Below are positions 45,395-53,516 of a stretch of DNA of 63,815 nt, in pieces (position 1 is the stretch's first letter; every line of letters begins with the position of its first letter). Below the pieces are notes generated by a model. It did no database searches and had not been told where the DNA came from. It worked only from the letters and a program-made list of their open reading frames with translations. A program made the position numbers and the translations under genes. Location of the stretch: the NCBI RefSeq assembly GCF_000186865.1, contig NW_008705566.1:102340-166154 (forward strand), given 5' to 3'. The stretch is from Aureococcus anophagefferens (taxonomy: Eukaryota > Sar > Pelagophyceae > Pelagomonadales > Pelagomonadaceae).

Positions 45395-46461
45395 AGCTCC
45401 CCGTCTCCGGCGAACGCGCGGGCGAGGTCGCGGGCGAAGTAGGGCCGGCCGTCGGCGCCCTCCTCGTCGATGACCCAGAACATGACGCCCCGCGGCTCGA
45501 GGTGGTCCGCGGCGAGCGCGCGGAACGCGGCCGCGACGTCCGCCGGGTCCGCCCGGAGGAACTTCTCGCCGTCGGCCCAGCCGTTGGCGAAGCCGAAGGC
45601 GAGGCGCGCCGGCGGGATGGCGATCGTGGAGCGCCCGCCGGGCAGGTCCACCGGGAAGCCGCGCGCGAGCGCGCGCGCGGCCGCGGCGACGTAGTCCGCC
45701 AGCGACGCGCCGCCGACGGTCGTCGCGTGGCACGCGCGCGAGTAGCCCTCGTAGAGCTGGACGGAGATGAGGTCGAAGGTCTCGACGCCCGCGCGGTCGA
45801 CGACGGCCGCGTAGGCGTTGCGCCCCGCGTAGGGGAAGCCCGCCGCGGGGAAGCCCGGCGTCGTCGCCGCGTCCCAGGCCGCGAGGGGCTCGTTGTTGAG
45901 CGCCTCGGCGTAGGCCGGCGAGGCCGCGTCGAGGTAGCTCTCCGCGGGCGCGAGAAACACGACGTACTCGTCCGCCTTCGCCTTCTTCGAAAAGTCCGCG
46001 ACGAGGGCCGCCGTCGCCGCGCCGAGCGTCGTCGTCGGTGCGGCCGGGTCGTCGTGGCCCTCGAGGTCCCAGTCCACGCCGTCGAAGAGGCCCCCGAGGT
46101 CGTCGTTCCACGCCTTCCAGCAGTCGTACCACGCCGCGCCGGAGAGCTCCGTCGACGGGTGGGGGCCGTTCCAGCCGCCGAAGGCGCAGAGCGCCGCGAC
46201 GTCGCCGTGGGCCCGCGCGCGCGTCAGGGCGTCGCGCGCGGCGTCGACGTCGAACGTCGGCGCGACGCGCGGCCGACCGCCGCCGTCGAGTTCGAGGTGC
46301 GCGAAGGCGAAGATGACGACGTTGACGCCGTGCTCGACGGCTTTCACCACCGAGTCCTCGCGCAGGCTCCGGGACGTCGCGTAGCCGACGACGAGCCGGC
46401 CCTTCGGCAGCGCGAGGGCCCGGGCCATCAACGGGAGGATGAGGAAGCAATCGGCCCGCAT
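45391..46461 (-). CDS. GH18-family chitinase-like glycosidase
   Basis: A single exon of 356 residues. The N-terminus (MRADCFLILPLMARALA) may be a short signal peptide. LVVGYATSR opens the barrel, LCAFGGWNG gives strand 3, and DGVDWDLE at residues 127-134 is the GH18 D-x-x-D-x-D-x-E motif with catalytic Glu134 intact. SVQLYEGYSRA and VMFWVIDEEG correspond to the strand-6 and strand-8 positions. Family members cleave chitin or related N-acetylglucosamine polymers, or bind them; an enzyme is likely here. The C-terminal stop overlaps that of uL23m on the other strand. Confidence 0.85.
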   Translation of the reverse strand: MRADCFLILPLMARALALPKGRLVVGYATSRSLREDSVVKAVEHGVNVVIFAFAHLELDGGGRPRVAPTFDVDAARDALTRARAHGDVAALCAFGGWNGPHPSTELSGAAWYDCWKAWNDDLGGLFDGVDWDLEGHDDPAAPTTTLGAATAALVADFSKKAKADEYVVFLAPAESYLDAASPAYAEALNNEPLAAWDAATTPGFPAAGFPYAGRNAYAAVVDRAGVETFDLISVQLYEGYSRACHATTVGGASLADYVAAAARALARGFPVDLPGGRSTIAIPPARLAFGFANGWADGEKFLRADPADVAAAFRALAADHLEPRGVMFWVIDEEGADGRPYFARDLARAFAGDGEL

Positions 46462-46627
46462 GCGTCACCTCGCGAGCCTCGTGTTGCTCCGCCTGTCCTA
46501 GGAGTCCTGCGGCGGCCTCGCGAAGCGAGAAATGTTCGATTGGCACCGCGAAACGCTGCGCTTTTAGAGGCTCGAGGGCTGCACCATCGTTGTTGAGGCG
46601 GACTTGCAGCTCTGCACTCGCTCAACG

Positions 46628-47431
46628 ATGGCTGCTCTGCGTGCTGCCTCTGCGCGGGCTGTCGCATCGATGCTGAGACCCGCACAAGCAGGCGCGCTGC
46701 GAAGCGCACCAAATGCGCTCGCCACCGCGCGCCCCTTCACGGGCTCCCGCGTGCGGCGGAGGGAGCTGTCGCTCGTCGAGGAGCTGCGCGAGATCCGCGT
46801 CACGGACGGCAAGCCCGTCATGGCGCGGCGCGAGCCGCCGTCCGTCGTATTCCCGGCCTTCGGCGCGCTCGACGTCGACGGCAGCGACGTCGAGCTGCCG
46901 CGCATGCTACGGCAGCGCGTGACGCTCGTCGGCGTCTCGATGCGCCAGATCGGCGCGAAGCACCTCAAGAGCTGGAGCGAGCCCTTCGCGCGGCGCGTGC
47001 ACCTGTCGCCGCGCGCCAACGACCACACGGGCATGGTCCACGTGTCGCTCGTCGAGAACCCGATCCTCCGGCTCTTCAAGTCGTGGCTGCTCCGGGACCT
47101 GCGCAAGGCCGAGACGGACCTGAGCCTCCAGCGGCGGTCGTGCCTGCGCATCGGCGACGTGTCCGAGATCCGGAAGACGCTCGGCGTCGACAACCGGCTC
47201 GTCGGCTACGTCTTCCTCCTGGACCACGAGGGCAAGGTCCACTTCCGCGGATCGGGCCTCGCGACGGAGGCGGAGCTCAAGCAGCTCTTCGACGTCGCGC
47301 ACGAGCTCGTCGCCGAGCGCGAGGGCCTCGGCGACGCGCCGGCGCCGGGCCACGACGACGACGGCGTCCTCATCGGCGAGGACGAGGTCGACCTCGCCGC
47401 GCCCGCGCCGACGAGCGACCGGCCGTTATAA
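46628..47431 (+). CDS. ATP10: ATP synthase assembly factor ATP10-like
   Basis: A single exon of 267 residues starting MAALRAASARAVAS, a typical basic mitochondrial presequence. The mature part contains LVGVSMRQIGAKHLKSW, then VENPILRLFKSWLLRDL and NRLVGYVFLLDHEGKVHFRG with GSGLAT. These match the yeast/human ATP10 family, which assists assembly of the F0 sector on the inner membrane face. The C-terminal ~40 residues are acidic and probably disordered. It is head-to-head with the chitinase gene. Confidence 0.85.
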   Translation: MAALRAASARAVASMLRPAQAGALRSAPNALATARPFTGSRVRRRELSLVEELREIRVTDGKPVMARREPPSVVFPAFGALDVDGSDVELPRMLRQRVTLVGVSMRQIGAKHLKSWSEPFARRVHLSPRANDHTGMVHVSLVENPILRLFKSWLLRDLRKAETDLSLQRRSCLRIGDVSEIRKTLGVDNRLVGYVFLLDHEGKVHFRGSGLATEAELKQLFDVAHELVAEREGLGDAPAPGHDDDGVLIGEDEVDLAAPAPTSDRPL

Positions 47432-47521
47432 GGGGGAGGTTTGTACTAGCTTCGAGCTCGGCGCGCGCCCGGGTTACAACAGACTCGCGCGGCGGGCGCG
47501 CGGCGCGCCGCGGCGCGCGCT

Positions 47522-48721
47522 TCACATGAAGAAGAAGCCCGCGCCGACGGCGACGGCGAGGCCGAGGACCGCGACGTACGCGAAGGCGAAGCGGTAGATG
47601 GGCGCGGCGGCGAGGGGCTCCGCGGGCGCCTCGGCCTTGGCCGGCGCGGACGTTCGGATCGCGGCCGCGTACTCGGCCTTGTCGTCCTTGGTCGTGGAGC
47701 TACTCCGGATGGCCGACGCGTAGGCCGCCGCGGCCGCGGGCGCCGCCACGGCCGCCGGCGCGGGCTTCGGCGCGGGCGCGGGCGCGGGTTTCGGCGCGGG
47801 CGCGGGCGCGGCGGCGGCGACGGGCGCGGGCGCCGGCGGGGCGACGGGGCAGCCGCCGCCCAGGGGTTTCGGCACGGGCATCTCGACGACGACGGCGGGT
47901 TTCGGCGCGGGCGCGGGCGCGGGCGTCGGCGCGGGCGCGGGCTCGGGCGCGACCTCCTTGACCGGCGTGGCCGGCGCCGGCGCCGGCGCGGCGGCGGCGA
48001 CGGGCGCCGGCGCCGGTGCCGCGGCGGCGACGGGCGCCGGCGCGGCGGCGGCCGGCGCGGCCTCGGCCGGGGCGGCCTTTTTGGGCGTCTTCGTGGGGTT
48101 GAACTTGAGCGCGTCCTCCTTCTTCTTCTCCTTCTTGCTGAAGAAGCCCGACATGCCCGTGACGGCCGCGGCGGTCTTGCGGAAGGTGCCCGTGGACTTT
48201 TGCTTCTTCTTCGCCTCCTCGAGGTAGTCGGTCGCGTTATCGGCGCCGAGCGACGCGGCCTTCTCGAGGGACGCGACGGCGGCGTCGAGGTCCTTGGCGA
48301 CGCCGCTGCCGTACATGTAGCGCACGCCGAGCTGGCGGTGCGCCTCGGCGCTGCCCGCGTCGGCGGCCTTGGAGATGTAGGTGAACGCCTTGGCCTCGTC
48401 CTTCTCGAAGCCGCCGCCGCCCTTGGTGTAGAGGTTGGCGATGAAGAGCTGGGCCTTCGTCGAGCCGCGCTCCGCGGCGAGGATGAGCCACTTCTTGGCC
48501 ATGGCCTTGTCCTGGTTCGTGCCCTTGCCGTGGGCGTAGAGCAGGCTCAGCTCGTAGGCGCCCTCGGCGGACCCCTCCTCGGCGCTCGCCGAGTACCAGG
48601 TCAGCGCGTCGCCGTAGGTCCGCTTGTCCGCCGCGTAGGCGTCCCCGAGCTGCTTCTTCGTCTCCGCCGTCGCCTTCCCGGCGTCGACCTTCGCCTTTAA
48701 CTGGGCGATGGTGGAATCCAT
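47522..48721 (-). CDS. Sel1-repeat protein with C-terminal membrane anchor
   Basis: A single exon of 399 residues; start is Met of MDSTIAQLKAKV, within a frame open much further upstream. Residues ~20-165 contain Sel1-like repeats (GSAEGAYELSLLYAHGKG, GSTKAQLFIANLYTKGGG, GSAEAHRQLGVRYMYGSG), as in adaptor proteins of ER-associated degradation and signalling. A long Ala/Pro linker (PAPAPVAAAA) follows, then a hydrophobic C-terminal segment (FAYVAVLGLAVAVGAGFFFM) that reads as a tail anchor. The orientation implies a cytosolic repeat domain tethered to a membrane. Partner proteins unknown. Confidence 0.8.
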   Translation of the reverse strand: MDSTIAQLKAKVDAGKATAETKKQLGDAYAADKRTYGDALTWYSASAEEGSAEGAYELSLLYAHGKGTNQDKAMAKKWLILAAERGSTKAQLFIANLYTKGGGGFEKDEAKAFTYISKAADAGSAEAHRQLGVRYMYGSGVAKDLDAAVASLEKAASLGADNATDYLEEAKKKQKSTGTFRKTAAAVTGMSGFFSKKEKKKEDALKFNPTKTPKKAAPAEAAPAAAAPAPVAAAAPAPAPVAAAAPAPAPATPVKEVAPEPAPAPTPAPAPAPKPAVVVEMPVPKPLGGGCPVAPPAPAPVAAAAPAPAPKPAPAPAPKPAPAAVAAPAAAAAYASAIRSSSTTKDDKAEYAAAIRTSAPAKAEAPAEPLAAAPIYRFAFAYVAVLGLAVAVGAGFFFM

Positions 48722-48856
48722 CGTGTGTGTCCCGGGCAGCCCCCGAAAATTTTTATCGACCAAACGATCCTCAACATCGCTGCAAGTACACGAAGGCTTA
48801 AAAAACGCCTGTTTAGGCAAAGGCTGGGGCTGCCCCGCGCGCCGTCGGAGGGCGCC

Positions 48857-50083
48857 ATGTTCCCCTTCGGCCGCAAGCGGGAGAACCTCGAGGACCTCGA
48901 CGACGACGAGCTCTACGAGCGCTACGTCGCGGCGAAGAGCGCCGACGAGGAGCGGGGCGAGGCCCTGCCGGGCCTGGCGTTCATGAACGCGCTCAGCGAG
49001 GAGCGGCAGGACGCCCTCGCGCACCTCGCCGAGCGCGCCGAGGGCGACTGGCCGAGCGACGACGAGGGCGCGGACCCCTACACGGGCCGGCTCCGGCCGA
49101 CGGTCTGGGACGACCAGCGGCGCGCGCCGCGGTCGCCGCCGTCGAGCGCCGGCGACCGCGGCGACGACGACGGCCTGGCCGAGGACGGCCGCGCGACGCT
49201 GTCGCGGGCCGCGGGCGTCCACGCCTTCGTCGAGATGGACGCGCTGCGCCACGACGGCCGCTTCACGGACGTCGTCCTCGCGTGCGACGGCGGCGAGACG
49301 ATCCCATGCCACCGCGTCGTGCTCTGCGCGTCGTCGGCCTACTTCCGGTCCCTCCTCGTCGAGCGGAGCGACGTCGGCTTCGGGGAGACGCTGGCCATGC
49401 TCCCGACGCTGTCCTTCCACGGCGTCGCCGCCGCGGTGGACTACTGCTATGGCGCCGGCGTCCGGATACTCGCGGAGCCGCCGGCGTCCGGCGCGCCGCC
49501 GCGGACCTGGCGCCACCTGCCCGGCGCGCTGCGGGCGCTGCGCCACTTCAAGATGGGCCTCGCCGAGGAGCACGTCTGGCGCTGCTGCATCCGGGTGTTG
49601 GACGCGTGCCCCGAGGCCTACGCGCTCGCCGTCGACCTCCACACGCTCGCGGACGACTTCGACTGCGCGCCCCTCAAGCACAAGGCCTGGCACGCGGCCC
49701 TCGAGATGAAACCCAAGGCCCTGACGCTCCGCGCGCTGGGCAACACGGCCCAGTCCTACCCGGCCGAGGCCCACGACGTCGACGACGCGGCGCTCCTCTA
49801 CCCCTTCGACGACGACGGCGCGGACCCGGAGCCCGGCGCGGACCTCGCGGAGCCGCCCTACGACGCCGCGACGGTCGTCGGCGCCTGGCACCGCAAGCTC
49901 AAGGCCATCCGCGACGACCTCGGCCCGGACCCGCCGGACGCGTACGGCGACCTCTACGGCTCGGGCTCCGACGGCGGCTCCGCGTCGGCCGGCGACGACG
50001 ACGACGACGACGACGGGGGCGCCGCGCCGCGCCACTCCATGGCCAGGTCCGCGTCGCCCGACTCCGCCACGAGCGACCAGTAG
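48857..50083 (+). CDS. BTB/POZ-domain protein
   Basis: A single exon of 408 residues; an upstream Met at 48725 is possible. An acidic N-terminal segment (NLEDLDDDELYERYVAA) is followed by the BTB core: DGRFTDVVLACDGGETIPCH and HRVVLCASSAYFRSLLVE, then a BACK-like helical part (MGLAEEHVWRCCIRVLDAC, ALAVDLHTLADDFDC). The C-terminus is Asp/Ser-rich. Proteins of this layout often act as Cullin-3 adaptors or transcriptional co-regulators; no second substrate-binding domain such as Kelch is present. Confidence 0.82.
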   Translation: MFPFGRKRENLEDLDDDELYERYVAAKSADEERGEALPGLAFMNALSEERQDALAHLAERAEGDWPSDDEGADPYTGRLRPTVWDDQRRAPRSPPSSAGDRGDDDGLAEDGRATLSRAAGVHAFVEMDALRHDGRFTDVVLACDGGETIPCHRVVLCASSAYFRSLLVERSDVGFGETLAMLPTLSFHGVAAAVDYCYGAGVRILAEPPASGAPPRTWRHLPGALRALRHFKMGLAEEHVWRCCIRVLDACPEAYALAVDLHTLADDFDCAPLKHKAWHAALEMKPKALTLRALGNTAQSYPAEAHDVDDAALLYPFDDDGADPEPGADLAEPPYDAATVVGAWHRKLKAIRDDLGPDPPDAYGDLYGSGSDGGSASAGDDDDDDDGGAAPRHSMARSASPDSATSDQ

Positions 50084-50155
50084 TAACATCGCCGCCGCGG
50101 CGCGCGCCGTCGTCGACGTTGACTTGATGGTGAAGCCTCGGTGCAGCAGCGAGTT

Positions 50156-51748
50156 ATGGAGGCCCTAAAAACGCTGCGTCGGCTGTGCTTCTGGCTCGCC
50201 GCAACGAGCGCCTACCGGCCGCCGCTGCGCTACTTCGCGTCCTGCTGCCGCGGCCTCGAGGAGGTCCTGGCGAGCGAGCTGTCCGGCCCCCGCATCCGGT
50301 CGCCCGAGGTGCGCGTGGGCAAGTCCGGCTGCGAGTTCGACGGCGACATGGGCGTGCTCCTGCGCGCGGGCCTCGAGGCGCGCACGGCGACCAAGGTCAT
50401 GGAGCTCCTGGCCTGCGAGGCCGGCGTCGAGACGGCGCAGGATCTGTACGACGTCGCGCGCAACGTGCCCTGGGACGCGCTCATGCGCGTCGACGGCACG
50501 CTCCGCGTGGACACGACGCTGGGCCGCGCGCCGTCGGCGGCGCTGACCCACTCCCACTTCTCGTCGCTCACCGTGAAGAACGCGATCGTCGACTCGTTCC
50601 GCGCGGGCAACCGCCTCGGGAGCCGGCCGAGCGTCGACACCAAGGCCTGCGACGTGCCCGTGCACCTCTACGTCGACTACGACGAGGCGCGCCTCTACCG
50701 CGCCGTCGCGTCCGAGTCGCTCCACAAGCGCGGCTACCGCGGCGACGTCGCGCACAAGGCGGCTTTGCGGACGACCGTCGCCGCGGGCCTGCTGTATCTC
50801 GCGGACTGGCCGGCGAAGGCCGCCGCGGGCGCCGTGCTCTGCGACCCCATGTGCGGCTCGGGCACGCTGCCCGTCGAGGCCGCGCTCATGGCGCGGGACG
50901 TCGCGCCGGGTTTGATTCGCGCGGGCTTCGGCCCCGCGGGGCCCCCCTCCGAAGCCCCCCTCCGCTTCGCGTGCACGACCTGGCTCGACTTCGACGGCGA
51001 CGCCTGGGACGCGGCCCTCGGCGCGGCCCTCGGCCGCGCCCTGCCCCGCGCGCCGGCGCAGATCCTTGCGAGCGACGCGCACGACGGCGCGCTCCGCCTC
51101 GCCAAGGACGGCGCGCGGCGCGCGTCCGTCGACCGCGACGTCGTCTTCGCGCGCGGCGACGCGGCGACCCTCGCGCTGGGCGCGACACCCGACGTCGTCG
51201 TGAGCAACCCGCCCTGGGACGGCCGCCTCGACGGCGCCGAGGAGGCGTGGGACGCGCTGGGATCGTTCCTCCGGCGCGAGGCGCCGGGCGCCACCGCGCA
51301 CGCGCTCACGGGCAACATGGCCGTGACGCGGAACCTGCGCATGCGCGCGTCGTCGAAGCGCAAGCTCGTGTCGGGCGGCGTGGACCTGCGCTTCCTCAAG
51401 TACGAGGTCCGCGGCGGGACTCCCAAAACCGAGGCCGCGCCCGCCGAGGCCGAGGCAGACGCGCCGGCGGAGCCCGAGGCAAAGCCCGCCGCGCGCAAGC
51501 CCGCGCGGGCGCCGACGGTCGTCGTCGCGGCGGCGGCGGCGCCGTCGCCCTGGGGCGCCGCGCCGTCGCCCTGGGGGCCCGCGCCGGACGCGGCGTTGGA
51601 CGCCGTGCCCATCGCCGGCGCCGCCGACTACGCGACGCGCACAGTCGTCGAGCTCAAGGACCTCCTCCGGGCGCGGAAGCTCAAGGTCTCCGGGCGGAAG
51701 GCCGAGCTCGTGTCCCGCCTCGAGGCCCACGACGTCGTCGCGAGGTAA
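50156..51748 (+). CDS. RlmL/K-type rRNA methyltransferase with SAP domain
   Basis: A single exon of 530 residues. The frame also has a GTG at 50141; ATG 50156 is preferred. A hydrophobic/basic leader (MEALKTLRRLCFWLAATSA) suggests organelle import. RYFASCCRGLEEVLASEL and the following ~100 residues are a THUMP-type RNA-binding region. SAM-binding CDPMCGSGTLPVEAALMA and the catalytic NPPW at 351-354 mark the adenine/guanine-N methyltransferase fold of RlmL (23S rRNA m2G). The C-terminus adds TRTVVELKDLLRARKLKVSG, a SAP motif, which is not usual in bacterial RlmL and would add nucleic-acid binding. Plastid or mitochondrial rRNA is the likely substrate. Confidence 0.85.
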   Translation: MEALKTLRRLCFWLAATSAYRPPLRYFASCCRGLEEVLASELSGPRIRSPEVRVGKSGCEFDGDMGVLLRAGLEARTATKVMELLACEAGVETAQDLYDVARNVPWDALMRVDGTLRVDTTLGRAPSAALTHSHFSSLTVKNAIVDSFRAGNRLGSRPSVDTKACDVPVHLYVDYDEARLYRAVASESLHKRGYRGDVAHKAALRTTVAAGLLYLADWPAKAAAGAVLCDPMCGSGTLPVEAALMARDVAPGLIRAGFGPAGPPSEAPLRFACTTWLDFDGDAWDAALGAALGRALPRAPAQILASDAHDGALRLAKDGARRASVDRDVVFARGDAATLALGATPDVVVSNPPWDGRLDGAEEAWDALGSFLRREAPGATAHALTGNMAVTRNLRMRASSKRKLVSGGVDLRFLKYEVRGGTPKTEAAPAEAEADAPAEPEAKPAARKPARAPTVVVAAAAAPSPWGAAPSPWGPAPDAALDAVPIAGAADYATRTVVELKDLLRARKLKVSGRKAELVSRLEAHDVVAR

Positions 51749-51765
51749 GGGACAACAATTACACG

Positions 51766-52686
51766 TCACATGCCGTAGTGCGCCGGGGCGCCGCGCGCGC
51801 GGGTTCGGGACTCGCAGCCGCCCTCGAAGGCGCGCTCGCACGTCCCCGAGGACGCGCACCACGCGTAGCCCGCGGACGCGAGGCAGCCGTGGGCGTCGGC
51901 GTCGGCGCCGAGGAGGCTCAGCGGGCAGTCGTAGCCCAGCGCCGCGTCGCAGGAGCAGCAGTTGCCCACGGCCGACGCGACGCACTCGCCCTTGCGCATC
52001 GCGTAGGCGTCCGTGTTCACCGGCGCGGGGCCGTCGCCGAACCACTCGGCCCAGCGCGCGTCCGCGGCGGCGATGTCGGCCTCGGGCGACCATTTCGGCT
52101 GCGCGTTGGCATTGAAGAGGTAGAGCGCGCCGTCGACCAAGGCCCACGCGGTGCCGCAGTAGTCGGCCGACGCCAAGGCGATCGGCGGGCCGAGCATCTC
52201 GCGGCTCCAGGCGTCCTCGGCGGCGACGCCCAGGGCGCAGAAGCCGCCGTACTTCGGCGCGTATTTCGCCGGGTCCGCCCGGAAGGCGTCGCGGTTCGCC
52301 TCGGAGCCGAAGCGCCAGACGTAGCCGCCGTACTCCGCCGTGATCGCCGGCGACCCGGCCGCGCCGCACTCGCCCGACGGAAGGGAATGGAAGGACACGA
52401 CGTCGTAGCCCTGGACGGCCGGAAGGTCCGCGGAGGCGCAGTCGCCGTCCAAAGTGCACGGCGCGCAGAGGTCGCCCGTGGCCGTGTTTTTGCAGCCGGG
52501 GCAGCTCGCCGTCCGTTGCTCGACGAGCAGGGCGGAGCGCAGCGTGGCGCCGCCGGCCAACGTCAGGGCGAGGGAAGACGCGGCGAAGAGCGCGAGCGGC
52601 GCAGCCCGTCGCGCGGGCTGCGGCGCGATGGAGCCGTGCTGCCCCGCTCGCGCGGGCTGCGGCGCGATGGAGCCGTACGATTCCAT
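51766..52686 (-). CDS. YHS-domain membrane-anchored or secreted protein
   Basis: A single exon of 306 residues starting at MESYGSIAPQP, with an alternative Met at 52728. A nine-residue repeat (GSIAPQPAR twice) precedes a hydrophobic segment (LALFAASSLALTLAG). LPAVQGYDVVSFHSLPSG through YGGYVWRFGSEANRDAFRADPAKYAPKYGG is a clear YHS domain. The YHS family is associated with metal (often copper) or haem handling; some members are periplasmic or secreted. The C-terminal third is Cys-rich (NCCSCDAALGYDC, GYAWCASSGTCERAF). The exact role is unknown. Confidence 0.75.
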   Translation of the reverse strand: MESYGSIAPQPARAGQHGSIAPQPARRAAPLALFAASSLALTLAGGATLRSALLVEQRTASCPGCKNTATGDLCAPCTLDGDCASADLPAVQGYDVVSFHSLPSGECGAAGSPAITAEYGGYVWRFGSEANRDAFRADPAKYAPKYGGFCALGVAAEDAWSREMLGPPIALASADYCGTAWALVDGALYLFNANAQPKWSPEADIAAADARWAEWFGDGPAPVNTDAYAMRKGECVASAVGNCCSCDAALGYDCPLSLLGADADAHGCLASAGYAWCASSGTCERAFEGGCESRTRARGAPAHYGM

Positions 52687-52805
52687 CGTTGATGGAACGG
52701 CAAGGTTCGGTGTGTTGCCGGGCAACATCCCAAGGTTAATGAACGCATTTCGGCCTCGAGTGAGCTGTGCATCGCCCGATAGCTCCTCGACGCGCTGCCA
52801 TCTCG

Positions 52806-53441
52806 ATGGGCAAGAAGCAGCAAAAACAACAAGCGCGCGGCGCGGCGCGGCGCGCTTCGAAGACGAGCTGCCTCGTGAAGAAGGCGCCCGCCGCGAAGCA
52901 CGCGGCGAAGCCCGCCGTGGGCAAGGGCCCCAAGGCGCTCTACGTGCCCCAGAAGACGCAGACCGTGAAGCTCGGGTCGCGGCGGCCCGGCGGCGCGGGC
53001 GGCGGCCCGTCGGCGGAGAAGCTCGCGCTCAAGCAGCGCCGCCGCGAGGAGGCCGAGGCCGCGGCCGCCGCGAGAGGGCGCGCGGACGGCGCCGCGTTCG
53101 CCGCCGCGCGCGCGGGCGTCGCGCCCGAGGCCGTCGTCATCGCGCCGGCGTCCTTCGCCGTCGAGGCCAAGGAGTCCGGCGACATGCGCTGGCTCTTCGA
53201 CGTCGACACCGCGCGGACGCCGCGGCAGCCCGCGCCGAGGCGCGCGGCCGCGCCGCCGCGCCGCGACGACGGGCCCAACGCCTTCGCGGCCCTCGGCGAC
53301 GACGCCGACGCGCCGCCGCCGCCGCGGCCCGCCGCCCCCGCGGCGCCGGTCGTCGCGCCGCCGACGGCGCTCGTCTTCGCGCCGCCGACGTTCGTCGTCG
53401 GCGGGCACGCGCCGGGGCCTGCGGAGTTCGAGGACATCTAA
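52806..53441 (+). CDS. Small basic protein, unknown function
   Basis: A single exon of 211 residues from MGKKQQKQQARG; an in-frame Met at 52767 is less likely. The N-terminus is very basic (KKQQKQQARGAARRASK), followed by a helical Arg/Glu/Ala stretch and a Pro/Ala tail ending ALVFAPPTFVVGG and EFEDI. Its composition suggests a nucleic-acid or ribosome-associated factor, but no conserved domain was recognised. Confidence 0.55.
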   Translation: MGKKQQKQQARGAARRASKTSCLVKKAPAAKHAAKPAVGKGPKALYVPQKTQTVKLGSRRPGGAGGGPSAEKLALKQRRREEAEAAAAARGRADGAAFAAARAGVAPEAVVIAPASFAVEAKESGDMRWLFDVDTARTPRQPAPRRAAAPPRRDDGPNAFAALGDDADAPPPPRPAAPAAPVVAPPTALVFAPPTFVVGGHAPGPAEFEDI

Positions 53442-53516
53442 CACGTTGCTTAGTAAAGCTCTACGGGCCGGCTGCTGCCAAGAAAGCGGGCGGACGGATC
53501 GTGGTTACGCGACGCC

